Positions 17,563 to 26,368 of a stretch of 50,191 nt of DNA are shown here, piece by piece. The DNA comes from Clostridiales bacterium. GTDB lineage: Bacteria > Bacillota > Clostridia > Peptostreptococcales > Acidaminobacteraceae. The position numbers and the translations under genes were made by a program. The DNA is taken from contig JAFGAC010000135.1 in the NCBI GenBank assembly GCA_016933835.1, positions 1 to 50,191 of the forward strand, read 5' to 3'. The notes below the pieces were generated by a model. That model had not been told where the DNA came from. It did not search any database and saw nothing but the letters and a program-made list of their open reading frames with translations. Position 1 is the first letter of the stretch, and every line of letters starts with the position of its first letter.

Positions 17563-20500
17563 CAATGCTTTTATTGATATTGAAAAAATGTATTATTTTC
17601 TCTTTTACTTTTTTTCCCAATAAAGATTCAATTGCCAACGAATAGTATCGAAGCTGTTTTGTATATTGCAGCAAGGACTTCTGATAGTTGTCTTCATTTA
17701 CATTGTCAGATTTGAAATCAATCAGCACGACTTCATCATTTTCAATAAAGTAACAATCAATGATTCCTTGAATCAGCATGTTGCCTTCTCCAATCATCCC
17801 GTCAATCTCTTCAATTTCAACATTAATAATAAACGGTTCTTCTCTTTTGACATTGATACTTTTAATCATTCTTTTTCCTAATTCGGATTCAAAAAAATTG
17901 TAAATTTTATTTAAATCATATTTTTCATAAATTTCTTTGGAAATCAAATTTCTCCGAATCATTTCTTCAACTTGCTTATTGAACGTCAAATAATCATTCA
18001 ATTGATCAAGTTTTACCATTTGCATGATTCGGTGAATTTCTATGCCTGTCTGTGCTGCATTCTCTTTTTTCTTATCTGAAAAAACAACCATCGGTTCTGT
18101 GATTTCAACATCATCATTTAAATTTAATCTATTGTGAGCGATATCAGTAACAGTTACTTTAGATTGCAATTTATCAATCTTTCTTTCGATATAATCTGGG
18201 ATTTCAATTTCAGCTCCGTCTAATGCAACATTTTTCTCGATGTATGTTATAAAATCCTTTTGACTAAAGCTGCTTATATCAATTTTTTCCTTTTCATAAT
18301 TCTCGGATTTTGTCTCAATTATTTTTACTTCATAAGATGGTTTATCGATTGATTTTTGATTGTACATATTGAACATGATCCATTCAATAAACCTTTCATT
18401 CTTCTCAATTCCTTTAAAATTAAGCTGTCCATCCCAGGCATCATATGTCTTGTCAAAACTTTTAGATTGGATTGTAGCAAAAATTAATAATTGATCCACT
18501 GCACGTGTTAAAGCAACATAAAGAATCCTTAACTCTTCTTCACTAGATTCCATGCTCATTTTATCAGTAACAATATCTCTGTGAAAGGTACTTCTTCTTA
18601 TTCGATTTTCTTTATCAAAATATTTTGGGATAATACCATATTTATTATGAACAATCATATCCCCATATGTATCTCTCTTGTTGAATTTTTTTCCAGTTCC
18701 AGCTAATATCACTATTGGAAACTCTAACCCTTTACTTTTATGAATACTCATGAGTCTGACCACATTAGCTTGATCGCTTATTATTTTCGCACTTGAAAAT
18801 TTTGCTTCTTTTTCTTGAAGATAATCCATATAATGATTGAAGTCTGCAAGACCCACAATGCCATTTGACTGATACTCACTTGCGATATCCATCAGTTTTC
18901 TTACATTGGCACTTCTTTGATCTCCTTTAGTCAATGCTGTAAAAAACTCCTGAAAATGATAAAGTGTGAATATAGTCCAAATCATATTGTCTATTGTCAT
19001 AAATCGACTGAATTCTCTCATATCATTAATGTCGCTTACAAATCGATTGATTTTATTTTTCAATTCAACTTGTCCATCATATTTAAAAATGCACTCATGG
19101 AAAAATTCATTTTGACAGCCATCTCGTATCTGATACAACTCATCATCTGAAAAATTATAAATCGGGCTTCGCATCAAACTTACAAGCGGTATATCTTGTC
19201 GCGTATTGTCGATGACCTTCAAATAATTTCTAATCAAATCAACTTCTAAAGTATCTATATATTCATCTGTACTTTCTATAAACAATGGAATCCCTTCACT
19301 AATGAAAATTCTAGAAAAATCTTCTATATAACTTGAAGGTGAACGCATTAATACGACAATATCTTTATATTGTACATTTTGCTCTTTTACTAAGCTTTTA
19401 ATTCTATTGCTGATTTCATGAATTTCTATTATCTCTTTAGATAACTCCCCGGGCGATACTTTTAGAAGATTAATTTCTACTGGCAAATCCACACCGTCAA
19501 AATCTTTTTTACCGTTATATAGTCTACTTCCAGTGTCATAATTCATACCCCCAAAATCTTCACTCATGAAATCATGAAAAAGATAATTTATGAAATTGAG
19601 GATATTTTCTCTACTTCGAAAATTTTTGTTCAAATCAATTTTATGGTTGCCAGGATTTTTTTCTTTCGAAAATCTTTTATATTTATTTAAAAATATCGTT
19701 GGTTCCGCCAATCTAAATTTATAAATACTTTGCTTTAAATCCCCTACCATAAACAAATTCTCATCATTTTTTATTTTTTGAATGATAGCTTCTTGAATAT
19801 AATTAGAATCCTGGTATTCATCAACAAATATATATTTGAATTGTTGCTGATAAATTTTACTTACATTGGGATCTTCTAATATTTCAAGTGTAAAATGTTC
19901 TAAGTCATTGAATTCCAATATATTATTTTTCTTTTTATACTTAAGTAATCTATTGTCAAATTCTTTTACAATTTCAATAATTTTCTCAATCCTAGGCAAT
20001 TGAGATAAAAATTCTTCACTATGTTTTTTAACTGTTCTTTCAATAAAATAATCTTTCTGAATACCTGTAATAATACCCTTGTAGAAATTTCTTATTTCCT
20101 GTATTTTTCCCTTAGTCGTCTGGTCGACTTCTTTATCTGATGGAAGCCTATTGAACACAACTAATGTGTCAAATATCTTATCTTTTAAGTTAAAATATAA
20201 TTGATTGATTTGACTGATTTCATTTCTGAAAAATTTTTCATAAACATTGCTGCCTGATTCATTTTCAACAACCTTCCACAACTCATCTGCTGCACGGACA
20301 CATTGTTCAATTTGAGACATTAAATATTGATTCAATTCTTCATTCCAAAAACCGATATCTTGATACTGGCATAAAATTTTATTGAACCATTCCTTTACAT
20401 CAGGATATGATTGCATTTTTCTGTGCAGTAAGTGTATTATTTCTCTTAGTTTTTTATCGCCTCTTTGATCTCCGAAAACTTCTACTAAATCTTCAAATAA

Positions 20501-20950
20501 AATATCTTGCATTTCATAATATTCTTCAAAAACTTCTTCTAAAATCATATCTTTAATTAAATTAAAATCATTATCCTCACCAATACGATAGTCAGGATCT
20601 ATTCCTATTGCAAAGAAATTAGACTTCACAACCTCATTGCAAAAGGAATGAATTGTCGTAATTTTGGCTTGATTGATTTTCATGAGCTGTTTCCTATAAA
20701 ATTCCTCAAAACCCTTTTTTTTCAGTCTTTCAATTATCTTCTTATATACTCTTTCCTTCATTTCATTGGCTGCTGCGCGACTAAATGTAAAAACCAGTAG
20801 TTGGCTGATATCTAATTCTTCTTCCTCAATCAATTCAAGAATTCTCTCTGTTAGAACAGCTGTTTTCCCTGAACCTGCTGCAGCAGAAACTAAAATATTA
20901 GCTTTTCTTTTATAAACAGCATCTTCTTGTTCTTCTGTCCATCTAGTCAT
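17552..20950 (-). CDS. addA: AddA helicase-nuclease subunit
   Basis: AddA is the UvrD-like 3'-5' helicase and nuclease of AddAB, which processes double-strand breaks for recombination. In about 1132 residues it shows Walker A SAAAGSGKTAVLTERI, motif Ia LLVFTFSRAAANEMKERV, Walker B IFVDEYQDSNYIQEAII, motif III MVGDLKQSIYKFR, VVRLMSIHKSKGLEFPIV, and ELRILYVALTRA. The C-terminal RecB-type nuclease has VLIDFKSDNVNED. I choose ATG at 20950 (MTRWTEEQEDAVY), eight bases after AGGAGG, over a GTG at 20959. The start lies eight bases inside addB, a coupling overlap. Confidence 0.97.
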   Translation of the reverse strand: MTRWTEEQEDAVYKRKANILVSAAAGSGKTAVLTERILELIEEEELDISQLLVFTFSRAAANEMKERVYKKIIERLKKKGFEEFYRKQLMKINQAKITTIHSFCNEVVKSNFFAIGIDPDYRIGEDNDFNLIKDMILEEVFEEYYEMQDILFEDLVEVFGDQRGDKKLREIIHLLHRKMQSYPDVKEWFNKILCQYQDIGFWNEELNQYLMSQIEQCVRAADELWKVVENESGSNVYEKFFRNEISQINQLYFNLKDKIFDTLVVFNRLPSDKEVDQTTKGKIQEIRNFYKGIITGIQKDYFIERTVKKHSEEFLSQLPRIEKIIEIVKEFDNRLLKYKKKNNILEFNDLEHFTLEILEDPNVSKIYQQQFKYIFVDEYQDSNYIQEAIIQKIKNDENLFMVGDLKQSIYKFRLAEPTIFLNKYKRFSKEKNPGNHKIDLNKNFRSRENILNFINYLFHDFMSEDFGGMNYDTGSRLYNGKKDFDGVDLPVEINLLKVSPGELSKEIIEIHEISNRIKSLVKEQNVQYKDIVVLMRSPSSYIEDFSRIFISEGIPLFIESTDEYIDTLEVDLIRNYLKVIDNTRQDIPLVSLMRSPIYNFSDDELYQIRDGCQNEFFHECIFKYDGQVELKNKINRFVSDINDMREFSRFMTIDNMIWTIFTLYHFQEFFTALTKGDQRSANVRKLMDIASEYQSNGIVGLADFNHYMDYLQEKEAKFSSAKIISDQANVVRLMSIHKSKGLEFPIVILAGTGKKFNKRDTYGDMIVHNKYGIIPKYFDKENRIRRSTFHRDIVTDKMSMESSEEELRILYVALTRAVDQLLIFATIQSKSFDKTYDAWDGQLNFKGIEKNERFIEWIMFNMYNQKSIDKPSYEVKIIETKSENYEKEKIDISSFSQKDFITYIEKNVALDGAEIEIPDYIERKIDKLQSKVTVTDIAHNRLNLNDDVEITEPMVVFSDKKKENAAQTGIEIHRIMQMVKLDQLNDYLTFNKQVEEMIRRNLISKEIYEKYDLNKIYNFFESELGKRMIKSINVKREEPFIINVEIEEIDGMIGEGNMLIQGIIDCYFIENDEVVLIDFKSDNVNEDNYQKSLLQYTKQLRYYSLAIESLLGKKVKEKIIHFFNINKSIEIS

Positions 20951-23900
20951 CGCTTTCACCTCCTATCTCATCAATCACTTCGCTATTTTTTCTGTATTCA
21001 AAATACCTGTACTCATTTTTATTGAAATCAGGATCAAATTTGCATACAGTGTTGAAATGACAATAATCACATGCCTTAAAACTAGTTTCTTTCAAAGGAT
21101 TGATTGCAATTTCGCCACTCATAATTTTATTGCCAATATCCATTATATTTTTCTTTGTTATATCAATAAGATTATCAAAGCCTCTTTCTGTCAGCACGTT
21201 ATTGTCTAATGCATATTCACCATCTTTTTTAAACTTCACAGGTATAAATTTAGAATAATTATTTTCGATAATCGAGTGGTCCATATTCTCAATGATGGAT
21301 TTATCTTTTAAAAGCAGTCCCGTCATTTTAAATTTACTTGCTAAATGATTATTGATATCTTCAATCGATTTTTCAACATATTCTTCAAAGTCATTGTGAA
21401 TCCTGTAATATAGAACACCACTGGGAGATATTTCATCAACACCCATCGACTCACTGTTGATTATACTTGCCAACAAATATACTGTGAGCTGATAATCTAC
21501 ACCTTTCAGTATCCGATCAAGTTTCAAATCTTTACTTCCAGTTTTGTAATCTACTATATTGCAATAGACTTTTCCAGAATTATCCCGATATATATCTATT
21601 CTATCTATCTTACCTTCAACAACTATGGATTTTCCTCTATCCAATGAAATTTCAACTGGCTCAACACCTTTTTCTAATTCATCGCGATGTGTAAAATTAA
21701 GTTCTGTAAACTTTGGATTGAAATTGCTGTTTTTAAAATATTCCATCAGGTTGTTCAATATGAGCTCTGCAGTATTTTTTGTTTTTCTTATTAAATACTG
21801 ATCACCATATCTTCTCTTGAAAATGTGGTATTTCGGCTTATTGATTACATCTTCAATGTATCTGTCAATCAGTTTCAGCCGCTTTCCTGAAATAATATCA
21901 TCGACTGCTATTTGGAGCACCTCATGATAAATATTTCCTATATCTGGGAGTGTAACCTTATATTCTTTTCGTTCTTTGAGTTTTAATTCATACTGTGCAA
22001 AGTGAGAATAAGCGCATTGTGAATACTTTTCCAATTTTGTTATTGAGGAATAGATTATTTTTTCTTCATTATGAATGCTAATATTATCTGCTTGATTCGT
22101 ATAAAATACATGCTTCACCAATTCTTTAAACATCCTATTATTATTAACGGCAACTTTTCCTAAAGTTTTTCTCCAAACCAAGTGAATTGTTTTTCCTTCC
22201 TTTATTTCCCTAAGTTGTCTTATCAGTTGAATACGAAAATAATTAACATCCTTGAAGATATGCGGTATCAAAATATCTTCATTCAAAATATCATCCATTT
22301 CAACTAAATTTTCAACAATATTTCTTGCTCGTGTGATGTAATACGACGGCTTGATACCTTTTCCCTCTTGATTACTTGATGACAATGTCAAATAAAGCAT
22401 TCCATCTGTCTTAAAAATCATTCTGAAAAAATCAGATTTTTCCTTATTGCGATAAAATTCTTGATCATTATGCAGGTTGAATCCGTGATTCAAGAATATT
22501 TCCTTATCTGATTCCGTCAATACCGATGATTCACTCATGTCTTTAGGGAGATTGCCTTCATTCATTCCTAATACAAAGCGAACTTTCTTATTTGAGTACA
22601 CACTTCTTCCCATCACTTCTATATCGATGCCATTTCTTATCGAAGGAATAATTCCAACTTCTTCATTTTCAAAAGAAAACATTAGATACTCAATGTATTC
22701 ACTTAGCGATACTTCTTCTTCACTTGTCGCTTCACTCATTTGATCGATAATCTCAAGAAAACGATTCCATACTTGTGCCAATATTTGAACTTCTTCATGT
22801 CTCGAATAATTTTTTAATATTTCAATTTCTCTATCAATTTTCTCTTTTATTTTCAAACAATTTAAAAGTTCAATCAATTTTTCAGTAAATTTAAAAACAC
22901 TATGATTGCCTTTGAATACTTTTTTTTGTGCTAACAATGGATCAACGTATTTTTTTCTTATTGATTCAATTTCCAATTCTTCAAAAGAATTTTCCCAGCT
23001 CTTATAATTGATTCCTTTAGAAATTACATAGTTTTCCAATATGTCGATTTCCTCTAATTCTGATACAGGCGTAATATATTTTAAATATTTCAATAAATAT
23101 TGTGTTTCAAAGTTCTTCTCATAGAACTGTAACAACATCATGAGGGATCTCACAATATTTGTATCTTTAATTGGTCTTTTTTCATCCATAATATACGGCA
23201 AAGAAAATTTATCCAATTGTCTCTTTATAATTTTCCCATAAATTTCACCATTTGTAAGCATGATACCTATTTCATTCTCACTGATTTCTCCTCTTAGAAG
23301 CATCCAGTTTATTTCACCTACAACATAATTCACTTCTGAATAAATATTTTTTCCAGTAAATATTTTTACAGGATATTTTTGTGATATATCCTCATATAGA
23401 CTAAGGTTAACTCCAAAATCATTTAGCATCGACATTTCACTTCTAAAAGAAACAAGCTCTAGATCTCCAAAGAAATGATGCAGATTTTTTAATGTATCTC
23501 TTATAAACGGATATATATTATCAGAGTATTTTTCATCATAATCAAGTGCAATGGTTATTTCATTGTTTTTTTGCTCAAGAACCTTGATTATCTCTAATTC
23601 ATCATGAGAAAAACCAGTAAATTCCAAAATATAAATTTCTGAATTTGCAAATTCAGTAATAAGATCTATATTTTCTATGAATAGTCTTACTTTTATGGAT
23701 TCGTCAATATATCCATTTTCAACTATCCTTTCATAATTCTCATAAATAATCAAAATATCTTCAATCTTTCTTCTAAGCATCGATTCATCATCTAACTGGT
23801 TTTTAAAAGTTTCCAATTCAATAGGATTGATTTTTTCACTTCTAAGTTCTTTTATTATTTCTTCCAATTCATTGATTAATCCCAATTTGTTAAAGCTTTT

Positions 23901-24224
23901 ATAATAGATTTTAAGTTTTTCAATTTGCTCTGAAATTATTCTTTTAATCAATAATTTCCTTCCAAGTGTTGTCAATGGATTAATATCATCTAGAATCAGT
24001 TCCTTTTGTATTTTATTAATCATTCTTGAAAAACTCATGACTTCCATACCCATTAAACCATTGAGATTAAGTGTAGACAACAATTTCCTTTCCATATTGA
24101 GGGTATACTGTTCAGGCACTATAATTGTAATTGCTTTTTCTCGCTTATGATACTTATGACCTATTTCCTCTATTAGAAATTGACTTTTTTCTTGCGAATC
24201 AATACCCGTTAAAATTTTTATCAT
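20943..24224 (-). CDS. addB: AddB helicase-nuclease subunit
   Basis: AddB (1093 residues) partners AddA; it has an inactivated helicase fold and a second nuclease domain. ITIIVPEQYTLNMERKLLS and MGMEVMSFSRM near the N-terminus, VLGMNEGNLPKDMSESSVL, and HFYTNQ-like C-terminal regions match. The nuclease core is NIVDYKTGSKDLKL. The Fe-S site has a Cys in KYSQCAYSHFAQYELKL and three more in ACDYCHFNTVCKFD at the end. The N-terminal P-loop, usually GxxGSGKT, reads LTGIDSQEKSQFL here, so the nucleotide site seems lost. The start at 24224 follows GAGGAG; addA overlaps its 3' end. Confidence 0.95.
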   Translation of the reverse strand: MIKILTGIDSQEKSQFLIEEIGHKYHKREKAITIIVPEQYTLNMERKLLSTLNLNGLMGMEVMSFSRMINKIQKELILDDINPLTTLGRKLLIKRIISEQIEKLKIYYKSFNKLGLINELEEIIKELRSEKINPIELETFKNQLDDESMLRRKIEDILIIYENYERIVENGYIDESIKVRLFIENIDLITEFANSEIYILEFTGFSHDELEIIKVLEQKNNEITIALDYDEKYSDNIYPFIRDTLKNLHHFFGDLELVSFRSEMSMLNDFGVNLSLYEDISQKYPVKIFTGKNIYSEVNYVVGEINWMLLRGEISENEIGIMLTNGEIYGKIIKRQLDKFSLPYIMDEKRPIKDTNIVRSLMMLLQFYEKNFETQYLLKYLKYITPVSELEEIDILENYVISKGINYKSWENSFEELEIESIRKKYVDPLLAQKKVFKGNHSVFKFTEKLIELLNCLKIKEKIDREIEILKNYSRHEEVQILAQVWNRFLEIIDQMSEATSEEEVSLSEYIEYLMFSFENEEVGIIPSIRNGIDIEVMGRSVYSNKKVRFVLGMNEGNLPKDMSESSVLTESDKEIFLNHGFNLHNDQEFYRNKEKSDFFRMIFKTDGMLYLTLSSSNQEGKGIKPSYYITRARNIVENLVEMDDILNEDILIPHIFKDVNYFRIQLIRQLREIKEGKTIHLVWRKTLGKVAVNNNRMFKELVKHVFYTNQADNISIHNEEKIIYSSITKLEKYSQCAYSHFAQYELKLKERKEYKVTLPDIGNIYHEVLQIAVDDIISGKRLKLIDRYIEDVINKPKYHIFKRRYGDQYLIRKTKNTAELILNNLMEYFKNSNFNPKFTELNFTHRDELEKGVEPVEISLDRGKSIVVEGKIDRIDIYRDNSGKVYCNIVDYKTGSKDLKLDRILKGVDYQLTVYLLASIINSESMGVDEISPSGVLYYRIHNDFEEYVEKSIEDINNHLASKFKMTGLLLKDKSIIENMDHSIIENNYSKFIPVKFKKDGEYALDNNVLTERGFDNLIDITKKNIMDIGNKIMSGEIAINPLKETSFKACDYCHFNTVCKFDPDFNKNEYRYFEYRKNSEVIDEIGGESDD

Positions 24225-24244
24225 GATTTATCTCCTCTTGATTG

Positions 24245-24272
24245 AAAAAAATCCTAACAAAGTTAGGATTTT
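24245..24272 (-). terminator. Rho-independent terminator after the DUF1461 gene
   Basis: On the minus strand AAATCCTAAC and GTTAGGATTT form a ten-pair stem around TTT, followed by a T run. The stop codon of the upstream gene is inside the stem. It separates this gene from addB. Confidence 0.85.
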
Positions 24273-24901
24273 CTTAAATTATATAGAGCAATAGCTGACA
24301 GTGACAATGTAATTGATAAATGTGTAATGACAATCACCATTGCCATGTCTAAAAAAAATCCTTCAGGTAATATTTGTATCAGTCTGTCTGTATTAGGATT
24401 CAAGAGCCATAAGTCATTATCAAAAAACATCTTGTGGAATCCAATAAAGGCACTTGTAAAATCATTGATAATTAGAATTCCTAAAAGACCAGTGATGACG
24501 ATAGAATGCATACCTGAATAAAGCATACTCCAAAAAACTGTTCTTAATTTTTTATCCAACACCAATAATAATATTCCCAATAATATTGAAAGATTTTTAA
24601 AATATTTTAAGAATATAAAAATTTTCTTGACATCCACCATGTGTGAAATTTCTTTTTCGTTAAATACTGCCACTTGATTATAGGTAATATTCAAATCGCT
24701 CCTGTCATCTTTCAAATAAGAAATAATTCCAGAAGATGCAAAACTGACTCCTTCAATATCTAAATCAGTGTTCTCATAAACATTGTATTTTTCAAACTCA
24801 GCAATATAATATTCATGATTGAAGGTATAAAATTCAACTACTGTAATCAGTATAAATATAAAAAACAGTAATCCAATAAATGCATATTTTAATTGCTTCA
24901 A
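24263..24901 (-). CDS. DUF1461-family integral membrane protein
   Basis: The 212-residue protein has a helix at about 7-27, an outer loop of roughly 80 residues, and three or four further helices (about 105-125, 130-148, 180-205). The loop includes GIISYLKDDRSDL and VFNEKEISHMVDVKKIF, the FNxxExxHMxDVK pattern of DUF1461 (TIGR01906) proteins, which have no known function. The start is TTG at 24901 with AAGGAG eight bases upstream; that site is inside the last codons of the selenoprotein gene, so the two are probably translated from one message. A terminator follows. Confidence 0.75.
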   Translation of the reverse strand: MKQLKYAFIGLLFFIFILITVVEFYTFNHEYYIAEFEKYNVYENTDLDIEGVSFASSGIISYLKDDRSDLNITYNQVAVFNEKEISHMVDVKKIFIFLKYFKNLSILLGILLLVLDKKLRTVFWSMLYSGMHSIVITGLLGILIINDFTSAFIGFHKMFFDNDLWLLNPNTDRLIQILPEGFFLDMAMVIVITHLSITLSLSAIALYNLRKS

Positions 24902-24903
24902 TT

Positions 24904-25365
24904 TTATAACTCCTTTACCTCTTCAAGCACTTGCTCAGCATGTCCTTTTGCTTTAACGTTTCTATATTCTTTTATCAACACTTGATTTTCATCAATAATA
25001 AATGTCGAACGCTCAGTTCCCATTGAAATCTTACCATACATTTTTTTCTCTTTTATTACCCCGAACATCGCATGAATTTCCTTATCAGGATCACTTAACA
25101 ATTCAAAATTCAAGTTCAATTTTTGTGAAAATTTAATGTGCGATGGCATCTTATCTTTACTTATTCCTAAAACTACAATCCCCAATTTCTCAAAATCATC
25201 TTTTAAATCTCTGAACTCAGAGGCTTCAGTAATTCAGCCAGGGGTATTGTCTTTTGGATAAAAATACAATATTATCTTTTTTCCTTTATAATCATTTAAA
25301 CTGACATCATATCCTATTGTCGATTCGAGTGTAAAATCCGGTACTTTTTCGCCAATATTGATCAC
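24904..25365 (-). CDS. prxU: Selenocysteine-containing peroxiredoxin (Bcp/PrxU type)
   Basis: Read through one in-frame TGA (codon 44, 25234-25236), this is a complete 153-residue Bcp-type peroxiredoxin: MINIGEKVPDFTLES, YKGKKIILYFYPKDNTPG, then U, ITEASEFRDL, VLGISKDKMPSHIKF, and LLSDPDKEIHAMFGV. The TGA falls exactly at the peroxidatic cysteine of TPGCTTEA. Selenocysteine at this place is known in PrxU of Eubacterium acidaminophilum. A hairpin starts 11 bases after the TGA (see next entry). The resolving cysteine of Bcp is Ser49 here, and no cysteine occurs anywhere, so reduction must use an outside thiol. Start is GTG 25365 after GGGAG. It reduces peroxides in the cytoplasm. An ordinary ORF search sees only the 93-residue C-terminal part. 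Confidence 0.9.
25209..25236 (-). promoter_or_regulatory. SECIS-like hairpin for UGA recoding
   Basis: After the TGA at 25236-25234 come 11 bases, then CTCTG (25222-25218), a loop AGTT (25217-25214) and CAGAG (25213-25209). Bacterial SECIS elements place a small stem-loop about 11 bases after the UGA with G and U in the loop to bind SelB, and this fits. The stem is only five pairs. Confidence 0.7.
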
Positions 25366-25401
25366 ATAAATCACTCCCGTTTTTTAATATTTCCAATAAT
25401 C

Positions 25402-25435
25402 AATAAAAATTCAATCATGTAGATCAATCATTGAA
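25402..25435 (-). terminator. Probable terminator after the OmpA-domain gene
   Basis: On the minus strand TTCAAT (25435-25430) pairs with ATTGAA (25415-25410), and the stem may be extended past one mismatch. TTTTTATTG follows. The gene's stop codon is in the loop. Partial read-through into the selenoprotein gene cannot be excluded. Confidence 0.55.
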
Positions 25436-26356
25436 TATTGTCAATGAATCTTCCAAATATTCATCTATTATTTTTTGAACATTAGAATCTTTTAGAATTA
25501 CCGATATCTCAATTCTTCTATTCATACTGTAATCTGCTTCAGTTGTTCCCTCTGACAGTGGTCTAAATTCAGAGTAAGCACTTGCTGTAAAATACTCACC
25601 ATACTTGGTCTCCAATTTTGTATTTGTGTTCAGTAAATAATTTACAACAGTATAAGCACGTTTTGCCGATAATTCTCTGTTATATTCTGCAGTTCCTCTT
25701 TCATCAGTATGCCCTTGTATAGATATTGCATCTATTGACGCTCTTACTTCAGCATCATCCAAAACATTTTCAAAAGCTTCAGCTAATTTATCCAACAAAT
25801 CTCGACCCTCTGCTTTAATTGTATATGAATTGAATTCAAAAACCAAACTTTCATTAATTACAATATTGCCATTGTCGGCAATTGAAACCAAATCTTCACC
25901 TTCTGCAGTTTTAGCCCCCAAATTCTCTTCAATTGAAGCTTTAACTGATTTTAGCAATTCCAATCTGAGTACAGCAATTCCTTCTAATTTGCTTCTTAAT
26001 TCTCCTAGCTCAAGATTACTGTCTGCAATTATTTCTCTTTGCGTTTCAATTTCCTCTTCGGAGAGTTTTAAAGCAATTTCACCTATTTCAAGTTCAGCCA
26101 TTGTCTTATCCAAATCATCCTTCAACAATCTCAATTGATTTTCAGCATGACTGATTTCCGCTTTACTTTCTTCTAAGCTCAATTCAGTATCTATTAATTG
26201 TTGCTTTGCATATTCTAAATTTTTTCCAGTAATAATATTGTTGATGAATGCAATAAGCATTAGAAAAAAAAGAATCAATGCAATTGTTGAAATCATATCT
26301 GTGAAAGAAGGCCAAAAATTTTCTTCAACTTGTTTATTCCGTCTTCGTCTCATCAA
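25424..26356 (-). CDS. MotB-like protein with OmpA domain (ZorB-like)
   Basis: The 310-residue protein has a basic N-terminus, one membrane helix (about 18-42, PSFTDMISTIALILFFLMLIAF) with Asp20 at the place of the proton-carrying Asp of MotB/ZorB, a coiled coil of about 90 residues (45-135) rich in Glu and Leu, and a C-terminal OmpA-like peptidoglycan-binding domain (about 165-290) with GHTDERGTAEYNRELSAKRA. Together with the next gene it should form a 5:2 ion-driven motor unit tethered to the cell wall. It is not flagellar by context. ZorB of Zorya phage-defence systems is the closest architecture I know. It starts 12 bases after the MotA-like gene. Confidence 0.8.
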   Translation of the reverse strand: MMRRRRNKQVEENFWPSFTDMISTIALILFFLMLIAFINNIITGKNLEYAKQQLIDTELSLEESKAEISHAENQLRLLKDDLDKTMAELEIGEIALKLSEEEIETQREIIADSNLELGELRSKLEGIAVLRLELLKSVKASIEENLGAKTAEGEDLVSIADNGNIVINESLVFEFNSYTIKAEGRDLLDKLAEAFENVLDDAEVRASIDAISIQGHTDERGTAEYNRELSAKRAYTVVNYLLNTNTKLETKYGEYFTASAYSEFRPLSEGTTEADYSMNRRIEISVILKDSNVQKIIDEYLEDSLTIFND

Positions 26357-26368
26357 TTGCCTCCTTAT

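Noticed and set aside
25234-25236. TGA as a nonsense mutation making the peroxiredoxin a pseudogene
   Set aside because: It lies exactly at the peroxidatic Cys position, is followed by a SECIS-like hairpin at the right distance, and the rest of the gene is intact.
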